Assembly (NCBI GenBank): GCA_033765345.1
Contig: JANRIC010000096.1
Span: 1-16,850 of the forward strand
Reading direction: 5' to 3'
DNA: 16,850 bases
Origin: JANRIC01 sp033765345
GTDB taxonomy: Bacteria; Bacteroidota; Bacteroidia; Cytophagales; Microscillaceae
Both the position numbers and the translations under genes were made by a program. The notes beneath the pieces are model-generated. The model had not been told where the DNA came from. It did not search any database and saw only the letters and a program-made list of their open reading frames with translations. The number at the start of each line of letters is the position of its first letter. Within the stretch, counting starts at the first letter, position 1. Positions 7,253 through 15,098 of this stretch are shown here, piece by piece.

Positions 7253-8164
7253 TCAATCCTTTTTCTTCACATAAAACTTCCCCGTATACAGTGGCTCATA
7301 ACCTTGATAGAGGATTATCCAATAATAAAGCCCAGGCTTCCATAAGTTAAGGTCTATTACTTTACTGGTTTCAGAAGGGCTAACTTCAAAAGATTGTATA
7401 AGTTCGTTTTGATTATTAACGATCTCGATGCTGAGTTCCTCGATGCCTCCGTTTTCCCATTCCAGGGTTAGATTTTGGGTGAAATTTTGGAGATGTTTGG
7501 GCTGGATGCCTTTTACTTCGCCCTGACCGCGATCTCCGCTACTTCTTAAAGTACGGGCATCGAGGTCAGGGTTCGGGTTGAAGGCGAGCATATCTACCGA
7601 GGGTTTCGGTTGATTGTTAGGCGTGGGAGGGGTTTCTTTCGAGTTTTTCTGCTTTGGCGATTCTATCTTTTCATCTTGCGGAGTTGGTTGTTTTTTTTCT
7701 GTGATGTCAGGTGTAGGTGCAAGGGTATCTTGAGGTTGTACAATTTTGGGTTCTGTATCTGTGTGATAGAGTGATTGCAAAACAGCCCAACTCAGTAGAA
7801 AAAGCAGAATAGAAGCAGCTACCCAGAAAATCGGTCGCCTGGTTAGTGGTATGATTTTAGCAGTTTTTGAGCTTTCTTCAGGCAATACAATAAAGGGGCG
7901 AATACGCTCAAAAAGCAGGTCTTGATCCAGGCCAGTTTTGAGTTCGGGGTTTTCCCGGCTGAGTTTTTCTCCTATTTTGGCCAGTTGCAAACCTTCTATG
8001 ATTTCCTCACAGTAGCATCCTGCACCGCAGGCATCAAGTTGGTCATCTACTTGTTCTTCTTCTTCCGGCGAAAGCTTCAGATTGACATAAGCCTGTAATT
8101 TGGCATGAACGGTACAAGAGTTTTTTGTGGAAAGGCTTATCTGTGTATTTTTATTGATTTTCAT
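7253..8164 (-). CDS. Membrane-bound anti-sigma factor with altered zinc motif
   Basis: Read from ATG 8164 this is 303 residues. A longer frame opens at 8296 but would overlap the sigma gene by 128 bases; the 8164 start lies 4 bases after the sigma stop codon, as expected for a translationally coupled pair. Residues 18-65 resemble the cytoplasmic anti-sigma helix bundle (KLQAYVNLKLSPEEEEQVDDQLDAC pattern), but the usual HxxxCxxC zinc motif is changed: Gln42 replaces His, and cysteines are at 46, 50 and 52. One membrane helix follows (about 111-133, FWVAASILLFLLSWAVLQ), then a Pro/Lys/Gln-rich extracytoplasmic linker (140-190) and a beta-rich C-terminal domain (about 228-303, with LNLWKPGLYYWIIL). 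It presumably holds the upstream sigma factor at the inner membrane until a signal arrives. The assignment rests on context and topology more than on sequence family. Confidence 0.75.
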   Translation of the reverse strand: MKINKNTQISLSTKNSCTVHAKLQAYVNLKLSPEEEEQVDDQLDACGAGCYCEEIIEGLQLAKIGEKLSRENPELKTGLDQDLLFERIRPFIVLPEESSKTAKIIPLTRRPIFWVAASILLFLLSWAVLQSLYHTDTEPKIVQPQDTLAPTPDITEKKQPTPQDEKIESPKQKNSKETPPTPNNQPKPSVDMLAFNPNPDLDARTLRSSGDRGQGEVKGIQPKHLQNFTQNLTLEWENGGIEELSIEIVNNQNELIQSFEVSPSETSKVIDLNLWKPGLYYWIILYQGYEPLYTGKFYVKKKD

Positions 8165-8168
8165 GGTT

Positions 8169-8714
8169 TTAAAAATTGTCGTTAGCCCAATAGTTTTTAA
8201 ACTTGCGTCTGGCTCTGGTGAGTAGTTGGCGGTAATTATCCACAGAAAGCTTAGAGCCGAATTTCTGTTGATATTCTGTTTGGATTTTCTCAACAATTTC
8301 CTGTTGATTATAATGTTCTCCCCAATTCATTTCTGCTTTTAGAATGAATACCTGGTTCTCCGGCAGGCGTTTCAAAACTTTCTCAAAATCCGCATCAAAA
8401 ACAGATTCCAGCAGTTTATCCTCTCCGGCATTCTCCGAAAAATCCGAAGGAATCTTTACCTTGGCTTCTTTGAGCATCTTCAAGGTACGATTTTTGGCAA
8501 TCACAAACAGGGTAGCTCGGGTATGGTTTTTATCCGGCAGACGGGTCACATAGTTTTCTTTGCTAAAGAAAGCCGACCATGTATCCTGAATCACGTCATG
8601 GGTACTTTCGGTTAGCTCAGGCTCTGTGAATATACTTTGCAACATCTTTTTGATAAAAGGAAAAAGATGATCATTTACTTCAAAAACAAGGCTTTTGATA
8701 CTTTGCTGATTCAT
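8169..8714 (-). CDS. ECF-like RNA polymerase sigma factor
   Basis: A 181-residue sigma-70 family protein. Region 2 covers about residues 10-82, with the DVIQDTWSAFF stretch (40-50) corresponding to the conserved core-binding helix, followed by ATLFVIAKNRTLKMLKEAK. A short acidic linker leads to region 4 (about 108-176): FEKVLKRLPENQVFILKAEMNWG, then QQEIVEKI and the recognition-helix-like VDNYRQLLTRARRKFKNYW. The spacing between the two parts of the region 4 helix-turn-helix is longer than usual for ECF factors (IQTEYQQKFGSKLS intervenes), so it is a divergent member. The anti-sigma gene follows 4 bases downstream. A WG-repeat gene is upstream on the same strand with a 146-base gap that probably holds its own promoter. 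Confidence 0.85.
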   Translation of the reverse strand: MNQQSIKSLVFEVNDHLFPFIKKMLQSIFTEPELTESTHDVIQDTWSAFFSKENYVTRLPDKNHTRATLFVIAKNRTLKMLKEAKVKIPSDFSENAGEDKLLESVFDADFEKVLKRLPENQVFILKAEMNWGEHYNQQEIVEKIQTEYQQKFGSKLSVDNYRQLLTRARRKFKNYWANDNF

Positions 8715-8783
8715 CAGGACGCACCATTACATCGTTTAATCGTTTAAACTGATAGCGCAAATTATAGAATTTATTCAAAAAGA

Positions 8784-8791
8784 CAAATTTA
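8784..8791 (-). promoter_or_regulatory. Candidate -7 box for the sigma/anti-sigma operon
   Basis: On the - strand this reads TAAATTTG, an exact match to the Bacteroidota -7 consensus TAnnTTTG, about 70 bases before the sigma start. No TTG was found at 17-23 bases upstream, so the -33 half is missing; autoregulated ECF operons often use a non-consensus promoter instead. Confidence 0.3.
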
Positions 8792-8860
8792 TCCTTTACT
8801 TTTGAATCAGCGGAGTACCCATTGCTCTATGTTTTTCCCTAAAACTCAACCCCAAATACT

Positions 8861-10444
8861 TCAATCCTCAAAAAATTCCTTCCCTTCCCAGTGAATATAT
8901 CCCCAACGCCCATGATATTTGACCAAAGCATAATTGCCCTGAAAGTTTTGCACCAACTCATATTTTGCTTGGATAGCCCATTTTTCATAGCGATCCAAAA
9001 ACCCCCATAGGCTATCTTTTTTGGCTGCCAATCGGTCGAGGCTATGGTTTTCTGGTGAAGGGATCAGCATTTCCCGATAGCTAAAAGAAATAATTTCTTG
9101 GTTTTTGAGGTCAATTACTCCGCAAAGCCCATTTTTAGCTGCAAAAAGATATGCTCCCCGGCGGGGAATGGGCTGCGAATTTTCAGCATAATCATAGATC
9201 AAAGGGATGATCTCTTCCCCTTCGGAATTGATAAAGCCCGTTTTATAGGTATCTCCTTCCCGACGCACTACCTGTGCCAAACCTTGCTTAAAAGGATATA
9301 CTTTTTCATAAAAACTGCCCAGTAATTTTCCTTCATGGTTTAAAAACCCTTCAAGACCCCGACTTTTAATTTGTAAAAATCCTTCCTCAAAATAAGCTTC
9401 AGGCAGTTGATAATTTTTATCTAACTCAAATATCGTATTTCCTTTCCTATCTATGCACTTCCAGGTGGGCATCAGACTCGACGGAGAATCACTAACCAAA
9501 GCCCTGCCCTCCCGAAAAGTACCCGCCATTGTATATTGAAAGGGAATCACTACCTCGTGTAGGGCATTTACATAACCCCACTTACCATTTTTACGCAGGG
9601 GAATCAAACCCTCCTCAAACTTGAGGTATTTATACATTTCTTCTACAAAATCATATTCAAAAGGAATTTTAATCGCATTTTCACGATCTACAAAGCCGAT
9701 TTTTCGCTCGCCACCTTCCATCTTAACGGCACAAAGCAGCCCTTCCGCAAACGCTCCAACAAACTCGTATACCGTAGGAATCATCTCCAATCCCTGATAA
9801 TTGATATAACCCCATTTGCCATTCTTCTTGACGCGTGCAAACCCTCGGTCAAAGCGCAGTTTAAGATATGCCCTGGGAGGAATCGGCAAAGGTTTGCTAA
9901 TCTCAGTCCAGTTTAATACAGAAGATGAAATATCCTCAAAATGATGATCTTCTATTTCTTCTACTTCATAGAGGGGCAAAATTTCCAAAGTCGCATCATA
10001 AGTATTTAATACGCCCCATTTTCCTTGCACATACACCCCCAAGAATCCAGGTATCCCGCATTCGCGCAATAGATCATACCTCAGCACAATTTCTTTGCCC
10101 TCATGGCGCGGCACAATGCCCCAACGCCCCCCGTGCCCATCTTTATCTCCACCTTTACACACGACGATACGCTCTTTTTTGAGCCCGCCATATACCATAT
10201 CATAGGCACAAGGCACAAATTCCTTCCCTTTAGAGTCAATCAAACCCCAATATCCCCGTTTTTTAATTCTTGCCAAATCCCCTTCAAAAAACTCTACTTG
10301 CTCATACATACACGGAATCACAAGATGAAGCTGTTTGTTGGCAAAGCCCCATGAATCCCCCCGGCGATAAGGAATCAGCTTTTGGGCAAATATTGGCATG
10401 AAAAAAAGCAGGGCTACTCCCAAAAAAAATAAGCGCAAATACAT
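8861..10444 (-). CDS. Exported WG-repeat protein
   Basis: A 527-residue protein with a signal peptide (1-21, MYLRLFFLGVALLFFMPIFAQ) followed almost entirely by WG repeats, each about 35-45 residues with a WGF/WGY/WGL core, then a I/N-x-x-G-x-E turn and I-P-x-x-Y-D/E. I count about 13 units, from SWGFANK near residue 32 through YWGLID, RWGIVP, KWGVLN, KWGYIN, KIGFVD, KWGYVN, LEGFLN, KTGFIN, LCGVID and LWGFLD to RWGYIH at the C-terminus; some have lost the Trp. WG repeats form beta-rich solenoid-like arrays of poorly known function, often on exported Bacteroidota proteins. It is divergent from the M1 peptidase gene. Its position upstream of the sigma/anti-sigma pair may be coincidental. Confidence 0.85.
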   Translation of the reverse strand: MYLRLFFLGVALLFFMPIFAQKLIPYRRGDSWGFANKQLHLVIPCMYEQVEFFEGDLARIKKRGYWGLIDSKGKEFVPCAYDMVYGGLKKERIVVCKGGDKDGHGGRWGIVPRHEGKEIVLRYDLLRECGIPGFLGVYVQGKWGVLNTYDATLEILPLYEVEEIEDHHFEDISSSVLNWTEISKPLPIPPRAYLKLRFDRGFARVKKNGKWGYINYQGLEMIPTVYEFVGAFAEGLLCAVKMEGGERKIGFVDRENAIKIPFEYDFVEEMYKYLKFEEGLIPLRKNGKWGYVNALHEVVIPFQYTMAGTFREGRALVSDSPSSLMPTWKCIDRKGNTIFELDKNYQLPEAYFEEGFLQIKSRGLEGFLNHEGKLLGSFYEKVYPFKQGLAQVVRREGDTYKTGFINSEGEEIIPLIYDYAENSQPIPRRGAYLFAAKNGLCGVIDLKNQEIISFSYREMLIPSPENHSLDRLAAKKDSLWGFLDRYEKWAIQAKYELVQNFQGNYALVKYHGRWGYIHWEGKEFFED

Positions 10445-10486
10445 ATTATTTTTAATTATCTTTAATTTTATTGGATTTTGTAAAAA

Positions 10487-10494
10487 TAGCTTTG
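10487..10494 (+). promoter_or_regulatory. Candidate -7 box for the M1 peptidase operon
   Basis: TAGCTTTG matches the Bacteroidota -7 consensus TAnnTTTG exactly and lies 76 bases before the chosen start, in the 125-base divergent region between the WG-repeat and peptidase genes. The nearest TTG upstream is only 13 bases away, shorter than the usual 17-23, so support is partial. Confidence 0.3.
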
Positions 10495-10569
10495 TAATTT
10501 GAATTTTACTAGAAGACCTTTACCAACTGATGTAATGTAATTCTTTAAATTTAAATGACTGGAAGAATC

Positions 10570-12792
10570 ATGAAAAAATGCTTATCCTTATTTGCGGTAG
10601 TTTTTTGCATCAACTTTATACTCGCACAAACTCCCAAAGCTCCTTACAAAAGCTCTAAATTTGAGCAATTAGACGAAATACTACCTACACCCAATGTGTA
10701 CCGTACTGGTGACGGCTCTCCAGGACCCCAATATTGGCAACAAAAAGCCGATTATAAAATCAAAGCCGAACTCGACGAGGCAAAACGATCTATCAAAGGA
10801 AGTGAAACAATCACTTACTACAACAACTCCCCCCAGGATTTAAATTACCTTTGGGTACAACTAGATCAAAATCGCTTTAATAAGGATTCGGATTATTACA
10901 AGACCGAAACCTTTAAAGTAACTGAAAACCAAATCAATGGTCTTTACTCCTGGGTAGCAGGTACCGAAGCAGAATACGGCTATCAAATCTCAAACCTCAA
11001 AGATGCCGAAGGTAAAGCACTCAAATATACCATCAATCAAACGATGATGCGTATCGATCTTCCTCAACCCCTCAAGGCGAATGGCGGTAAGTTTGTTTTT
11101 TCAATGGACTGGACGCACAATATCCGCGAAAGAAAACGTGTAGGCGGCCGTGGAGGCTATGAATACTTTCCCGAAGACGACAACTGCGTATTCTCAGAAG
11201 CGCAGTGGTTTCCCAGAATGGCTGTGTACGATGATTATGACGGCTGGCAAAACAAACAATTTCTCGGACAAGGCGAGTTTGCCCTTACTTTCGGAGATTA
11301 TGAAGTAGAGCTTACCCTGCCCGAAGACCACGTAGTAGCAGCTACCGGAGAGCTACAAAACCCTCAAGATGTACTGTCTGAGGTTCAAAGAAAGCGTTGG
11401 GAACAAGCCAAAACCAGTGCCGAACCCTTAGTAATCGTAACCCAAGAAGAGGCTATTGCCAATGAAAAAGATAAATCTACCAAGAAAAAAACCTGGAAAT
11501 ACAAAGCCCAAAACGTAAGGGATTATGCCTGGGCAAGCTCTCGTAAATTTATCTGGGATGCGATGCAAGTTGAAGTAGGTGGCAAAAAAGTTTGGGCAAT
11601 GTCTTATTATCCCAAAGAATCCAACCCACTTTGGGGTGATTTTTCTACCCGATTGGTGGCTCTTACCCTGAAAAACTATTCCAAATACACCTTTAATTAT
11701 CCCTATCCGGTGGCAATCTCTGTTGAAGCTTCCAATGGTATGGAATATCCGATGATTTGCTTCAATTACGGTCGCCCTAATCCTGACGGAACCATCAACG
11801 AACGTATACGCCAGGGAATGTTCGGGGTGATTATTCACGAAGTAGGACACAACTTCTTCCCGATGATCGTCAATTCGGATGAGCGCCAATGGACCTGGAT
11901 GGATGAAGGAATCAATTCTTTTTTGCAATACCTCACCGAGCAGGAAGTACCCAAACAGCCCTGGGCACCGGATGTATACAAAGAAAGTTTTCCCTCACGC
12001 CGAGGACCTGCCAAAAATATCATCTCTTACATGCGTACCGACCCTGCACAATTGGTACCTATTATGACTAATTCGGAGCAAATCCACGAATTTGGCAATA
12101 ATGCTTATGGCAAACCAGCCACAGCTTTGAATATCCTACGCGAGACCGTCATGGGGCATGATCTATTTGATTTTGCCTTCAAACAATACTCCCAGAAATG
12201 GATGTTTAAGCATCCTTTACCAGCCGATTTCTTCCGTACCATGGAGGACGCTTCTGCTGTAGACCTGGATTGGTTCTGGAGAGGTTGGTTCTACACCACC
12301 GAACCTTGCGACATCGCTATTGAGTCTGTAGAGCTGTATCGCCTTCCCAAAGATGCTCAGATTACTGCCAATGCTGAGGCGCAATTGCTTGCTGCCAAAT
12401 ACATCAAACCTGAATCCCTTGCTTCGCTTTTTGCCAGTAAAGAAAAAAGCGGCGTGAAAATTACCGAAGCCGAGAAAAAAGTGCTGAATCCAGAGAGTTA
12501 TTTCTACAATGTAAGCTTTAAAAACGTAGGTGGTTTGATTATGCCCATCATCCTTGAGATGAAATACAAAGACGGTACTTCTGAAATTGTGCGTGTACCT
12601 GCCGAAGTATGGCGTATGGAACCCGAAGGTTTTACAAAAGTTTTTATAGCCAAAAAAGAAGTGGCCTCTTTTGTATTGGATCCCAAAGAAGAAACAGCCG
12701 ATATTGATACATCCAATAATATCTTCCCAAGAGCAGAAAAAGCAGAATCCGATTCTAAATTCAAGGAATTTAAAGAAAAACAAGAAAAATAA
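10570..12792 (+). CDS. Exported M1 family metallopeptidase
   Basis: A 740-residue zinc aminopeptidase-like protein. The start at 10570 gives a standard signal peptide (MKKCLSLFAVVFCINFILAQ); an in-frame ATG at 10555 would add only five residues. The zinc site is complete: HEVGH at 423-427 (ligands His423 and His427, catalytic Glu424) and, exactly 18 residues later, Glu446 in WMDEG, the HExxH-x18-E signature of gluzincin family M1. The substrate-binding GxMEN-like motif is GMEYP at 390-394, a variant seen in this exported M1 subgroup rather than GAMEN. The N-terminal third is the beta-saddle domain; the C-terminal 150 residues include a further beta-domain and end in a lysine-rich tail. Probably trims peptides in the periplasm or outside the cell. 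The small gene 9 bases downstream is likely in the same operon. Confidence 0.92.
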   Translation: MKKCLSLFAVVFCINFILAQTPKAPYKSSKFEQLDEILPTPNVYRTGDGSPGPQYWQQKADYKIKAELDEAKRSIKGSETITYYNNSPQDLNYLWVQLDQNRFNKDSDYYKTETFKVTENQINGLYSWVAGTEAEYGYQISNLKDAEGKALKYTINQTMMRIDLPQPLKANGGKFVFSMDWTHNIRERKRVGGRGGYEYFPEDDNCVFSEAQWFPRMAVYDDYDGWQNKQFLGQGEFALTFGDYEVELTLPEDHVVAATGELQNPQDVLSEVQRKRWEQAKTSAEPLVIVTQEEAIANEKDKSTKKKTWKYKAQNVRDYAWASSRKFIWDAMQVEVGGKKVWAMSYYPKESNPLWGDFSTRLVALTLKNYSKYTFNYPYPVAISVEASNGMEYPMICFNYGRPNPDGTINERIRQGMFGVIIHEVGHNFFPMIVNSDERQWTWMDEGINSFLQYLTEQEVPKQPWAPDVYKESFPSRRGPAKNIISYMRTDPAQLVPIMTNSEQIHEFGNNAYGKPATALNILRETVMGHDLFDFAFKQYSQKWMFKHPLPADFFRTMEDASAVDLDWFWRGWFYTTEPCDIAIESVELYRLPKDAQITANAEAQLLAAKYIKPESLASLFASKEKSGVKITEAEKKVLNPESYFYNVSFKNVGGLIMPIILEMKYKDGTSEIVRVPAEVWRMEPEGFTKVFIAKKEVASFVLDPKEETADIDTSNNIFPRAEKAESDSKFKEFKEKQEK

Positions 12793-12801
12793 ACAAGAAA
12801 T

Positions 12802-13107
12802 ATGAATATCCAAGTGATTTGTATTGATGACAAAAATCGTCCTAATGAAGTACCTCTGAGCCGTTGGATTAAGAAAGGTGAGATTTACCACATCATTCAA
12901 ATTGATAAACTGACTGCACAAGGCGGTATCTATGGCTGTAAACTGGCCGAAATAGATAATGATGACCTAGCACCTTACCAGTATTTCCGATTGACTCGCT
13001 TTGCTGTACCAGTTTTGATGGAAGATGAAGAAGCCATCTTAGATCAAATCGACATCAGCGAGCTGGAAGAAGTACTCAAGAAGGAAGAAAAAATAGAGAA
13101 AGTTTAA
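12802..13107 (+). CDS. Small acidic conserved-looking protein downstream of M1 peptidase
   Basis: A 101-residue cytoplasmic protein with no signal peptide or membrane segment. The first two thirds look like a compact beta-rich domain: VICIDDKNRPNEVPLSRWIKKGEIYHII, then a GGIYGCKLAEID strand and YQYFRLTRFAVP. The tail (about 76-101) is strongly charged and helical (EEAILDQIDISELEEVLKKEEKIEKV). I have an impression of similar short proteins with a P-x-x-W-I/V-K-K-G-x-x-Y core in Bacteroidota genomes, but cannot name a family. It starts 9 bases after the peptidase stop and is followed by a strong terminator, so it is the last gene of that operon. Codon use resembles its neighbours. Function unknown. 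Confidence 0.75.
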   Translation: MNIQVICIDDKNRPNEVPLSRWIKKGEIYHIIQIDKLTAQGGIYGCKLAEIDNDDLAPYQYFRLTRFAVPVLMEDEEAILDQIDISELEEVLKKEEKIEKV

Positions 13108-13120
13108 TCGTAAATATTTT

Positions 13121-13161
13121 AAAGTGTTGGTTTTTTGCTTTTTGCCAAAAACCAACACTTT
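13121..13161 (+). terminator. Intrinsic terminator of the M1 peptidase operon
   Basis: A perfect 15-bp stem (AAAGTGTTGGTTTTT at 13121-13135 with AAAAACCAACACTTT at 13147-13161) and an 11-base loop, 13 bases after the stop codon. It is followed by a T-rich tail (ctttat). It separates this operon from the Ohr gene. Confidence 0.8.
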
Positions 13162-13210
13162 CTTTATAAAATGCTGAATTTTTCAAATCACCTCTTAAAA
13201 CTCAAAACGT

Positions 13211-13630
13211 ATGCTCAAAATCACCCCCGTATACATCGCCGAAGTACACGCTACCGGAGGGCGCAACGGACACGTAAAATCTACAGATGGAATCATTGAC
13301 CTGGATACTGCCATTCCTACAGGTATGGGCGGAACAGGAGGACACAAAACCAACCCCGAACAGCTATTTGCTGCCGGTTATGCGGCTTGCTTTGGAGGAG
13401 CCATCGGGTGGGTAGGAAAAGGCAAGGATATTAGCGGCTTCACGATCCAGGCTCAGGTAGGGTTTGGCAAAAGTGAAGAAGGTATTTATGGCATCAATGC
13501 TAAACTGGAGGTGCATTTCCCCAATCTTAGCATAGAAGAAGGACAACAAATCGTAGATGCTGCCCATCAGGTCTGCCCTTATTCTCAGGCTACCCGAGGT
13601 AATATCGAGGTAATCGTTACAGCTGTTTAA
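13211..13630 (+). CDS. ohr: Organic hydroperoxide resistance protein, Ohr/OsmC family
   Basis: A 139-residue thiol peroxidase that reduces organic (lipid) hydroperoxides in the cytoplasm. Both redox cysteines are present: peroxidatic Cys60 in AAGYAACFGGA and resolving Cys122 in the HQVCPYSQATRGN segment. Arg18 in TGGRNG and Glu50 in NPEQLFAAGY, which position the peroxidatic Cys in known Ohr structures, are also present. The VCPYS-x-AT-R-GN ending and the NPEQLFAAGYAACF block distinguish Ohr from OsmC proper. Length is normal. The ATG at 13211 gives the expected N-terminus (K-x-x-P-V-Y-x-A). It stands alone between a terminator and a palindromic repeat; no adjacent ohrR-type MarR regulator is present in the window. 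Confidence 0.93.
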   Translation: MLKITPVYIAEVHATGGRNGHVKSTDGIIDLDTAIPTGMGGTGGHKTNPEQLFAAGYAACFGGAIGWVGKGKDISGFTIQAQVGFGKSEEGIYGINAKLEVHFPNLSIEEGQQIVDAAHQVCPYSQATRGNIEVIVTAV

Positions 13631-13640
13631 AGATTTAAAG

Positions 13641-13752
13641 TCAATCGTGGATTGACGATAGTCCATAGACGATAGTCCATAGATTTTATGTAAAATTGAT
13701 ACATTTTAATATTCAAAATGCTATGGACTATTGACTATCGTCTGTAGACTAT
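13641..13752. repeat. Palindromic repeat cluster between ohr and sucC
   Basis: The left arm contains two perfect tandem copies of GACGATAGTCCATA (13654-13667 and 13668-13681). The right arm (13721-13752) is an imperfect inverted version. The innermost stem is 11 bp, ATAGTCCATAG (13672-13682) with CTATGGACTAT (13721-13731), around a 38-base AT-rich loop. The right arm runs up to the sucC stop codon. It could act as a bidirectional terminator for these convergent genes. Its GACTATGGACTAT-type composition suggests a dispersed intergenic palindromic repeat. Confidence 0.65.
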
Positions 13753-14949
13753 CTATGAAGCATTCAAAGCTTCTTTTACTCTTTCGGCGGCATCTTTGAG
13801 TAAGATAGCAGAAGTAACTTTTAGCCCGGATTCATTGATGATTTTGGCACCTTCTTCGGCATTGGTTCCTTGCAGACGGACTATGATAGGCACATCAATA
13901 TTGCCGATATTTTTATAAGCTTCTACTACACCATTTGCTACCCTGTCGCCACGAACAATTCCACCAAAGATATTGATCAGAATAGCTTTTACATTTGGGT
14001 CTTTGAGGATAATTCTAAAGCCAGCTTCTACGGTTTTGGCATTGGCCCCGCCGCCTACGTCCAGGAAGTTGGCAGGCTCACCGCCTGACAGTTTGATAAT
14101 ATCCATAGTAGCCATCGCAAGCCCGGCACCATTTACCATACAGCCTACGTTTCCGTCCAGCTTGACGTAGTTCAGATCAGATTCTTTGGCTTCTACTTCC
14201 AAAGGGTCTTCTTCACGAATATCTCTGAGTTCGGCCAGGTCAGGGTGGCGATAGAGTGCATTGTCATCCAGATTTACTTTGGCATCTACGGCCAGGATAC
14301 GGTCATCAGAGGTTTTGAGGGCAGGGTTGATTTCAAACAAAGAGGCATCAATATCATTATAAGCAGCATACAGTGCTTTGATAAATTTGGTCATTTCTTT
14401 AAAAGCCTTGCCTTGTAAGCCTAATTTGAAGGCAAGCTCACGTACCTGAAAATCCTGCAAGCCCACACGGGGATCAACGGGTTCTTTGATGATTTTCTCA
14501 GGGTGGTGTTCGGCTACTTCCTCAATATCCATTCCTCCTTCGGTACTAGCCACGATGATATTTCGTCCAGTGCTTCGATCCAGAAGAATACTCAAGTAAA
14601 ACTCCTTGATTTCGGATGCACCGGGATAATACACATCTTCAGAGATCAACACTTGATGTACTTTTTTGCCTTCCGGTCCGGTTTGAGGAGTTACTAGTTG
14701 CATACCGATAATTTGCTCGGAGAGTGTACGGACATCCTCTATGCTTTTGGCTAGTTTGATTCCACCGCCTTTACCCCTACCTCCGGCGTGTATTTGGGCT
14801 TTGACTACAAACCAACTAGTGCCGGTATCCTTATTAAGTTGTTTGGCAGCCTCGACAGCCTTGTCGGGAGAGTCCGCCACAATGCCTTCCTGGATTTGAA
14901 CGCCGTATTTTTTCAGGATGTTTTTGGACTGATATTCGTGTAGATTCAT
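13753..14949 (-). CDS. sucC: Succinyl-CoA synthetase (ADP-forming) subunit beta
   Basis: A 398-residue subunit of the TCA-cycle enzyme that makes succinate and ATP (or GTP) from succinyl-CoA; it works as a complex with SucD, which is not in the window. The N-terminal ATP-grasp domain opens MNLHEYQSKNILKKYGV and carries KAQIHAGGRGKGGGIKLA (50-67). The magnesium ligands are Asn208 in LFEINPAL and Asp222 in AVDAKVNLDDNA. The C-terminal CoA-ligase domain shows GCMVNGAGLAMATMD (269-283), FLDVGGGA and NIFGGIVRGD (326-335), forming the subunit interface and power helix. Length is normal. sucD is not adjacent, as is common in Bacteroidota. Divergent from the thioesterase gene, with a 149-base AT-rich region between them. 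Confidence 0.97.
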   Translation of the reverse strand: MNLHEYQSKNILKKYGVQIQEGIVADSPDKAVEAAKQLNKDTGTSWFVVKAQIHAGGRGKGGGIKLAKSIEDVRTLSEQIIGMQLVTPQTGPEGKKVHQVLISEDVYYPGASEIKEFYLSILLDRSTGRNIIVASTEGGMDIEEVAEHHPEKIIKEPVDPRVGLQDFQVRELAFKLGLQGKAFKEMTKFIKALYAAYNDIDASLFEINPALKTSDDRILAVDAKVNLDDNALYRHPDLAELRDIREEDPLEVEAKESDLNYVKLDGNVGCMVNGAGLAMATMDIIKLSGGEPANFLDVGGGANAKTVEAGFRIILKDPNVKAILINIFGGIVRGDRVANGVVEAYKNIGNIDVPIIVRLQGTNAEEGAKIINESGLKVTSAILLKDAAERVKEALNAS

Positions 14950-15098
14950 CTTTTAATCCTTTTTACCAATGAATTTTGAAATTTTTTAGATTTGAAATAC
15001 CTTGCCATCGTTAGAATTGCAATTAAGCACTAAACTAAGTTTTTTAATTTAAAATCAAAAATTTTCGGGTTTTACCTGGAAAATAAAAAGATGCTACG

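Noticed and set aside
7253..8296. The longer 347-residue version of the anti-sigma protein
   Set aside because: Its first 44 residues lie inside the sigma gene in another frame and look non-native; the ATG at 8164, 4 bases after the sigma stop, is the better start.
11428..11928. A 166-codon open frame on the - strand across the peptidase active-site region
   Set aside because: It covers the conserved HExxH region in antisense and has no recognisable features; a shadow of the real gene.
12217..12921. A 234-codon open frame on the - strand opposite the M1 peptidase gene
   Set aside because: It is antisense to a well-supported M1 peptidase, has a Phe/His-rich composition typical of a reverse-strand shadow, and shows no domain or motif.
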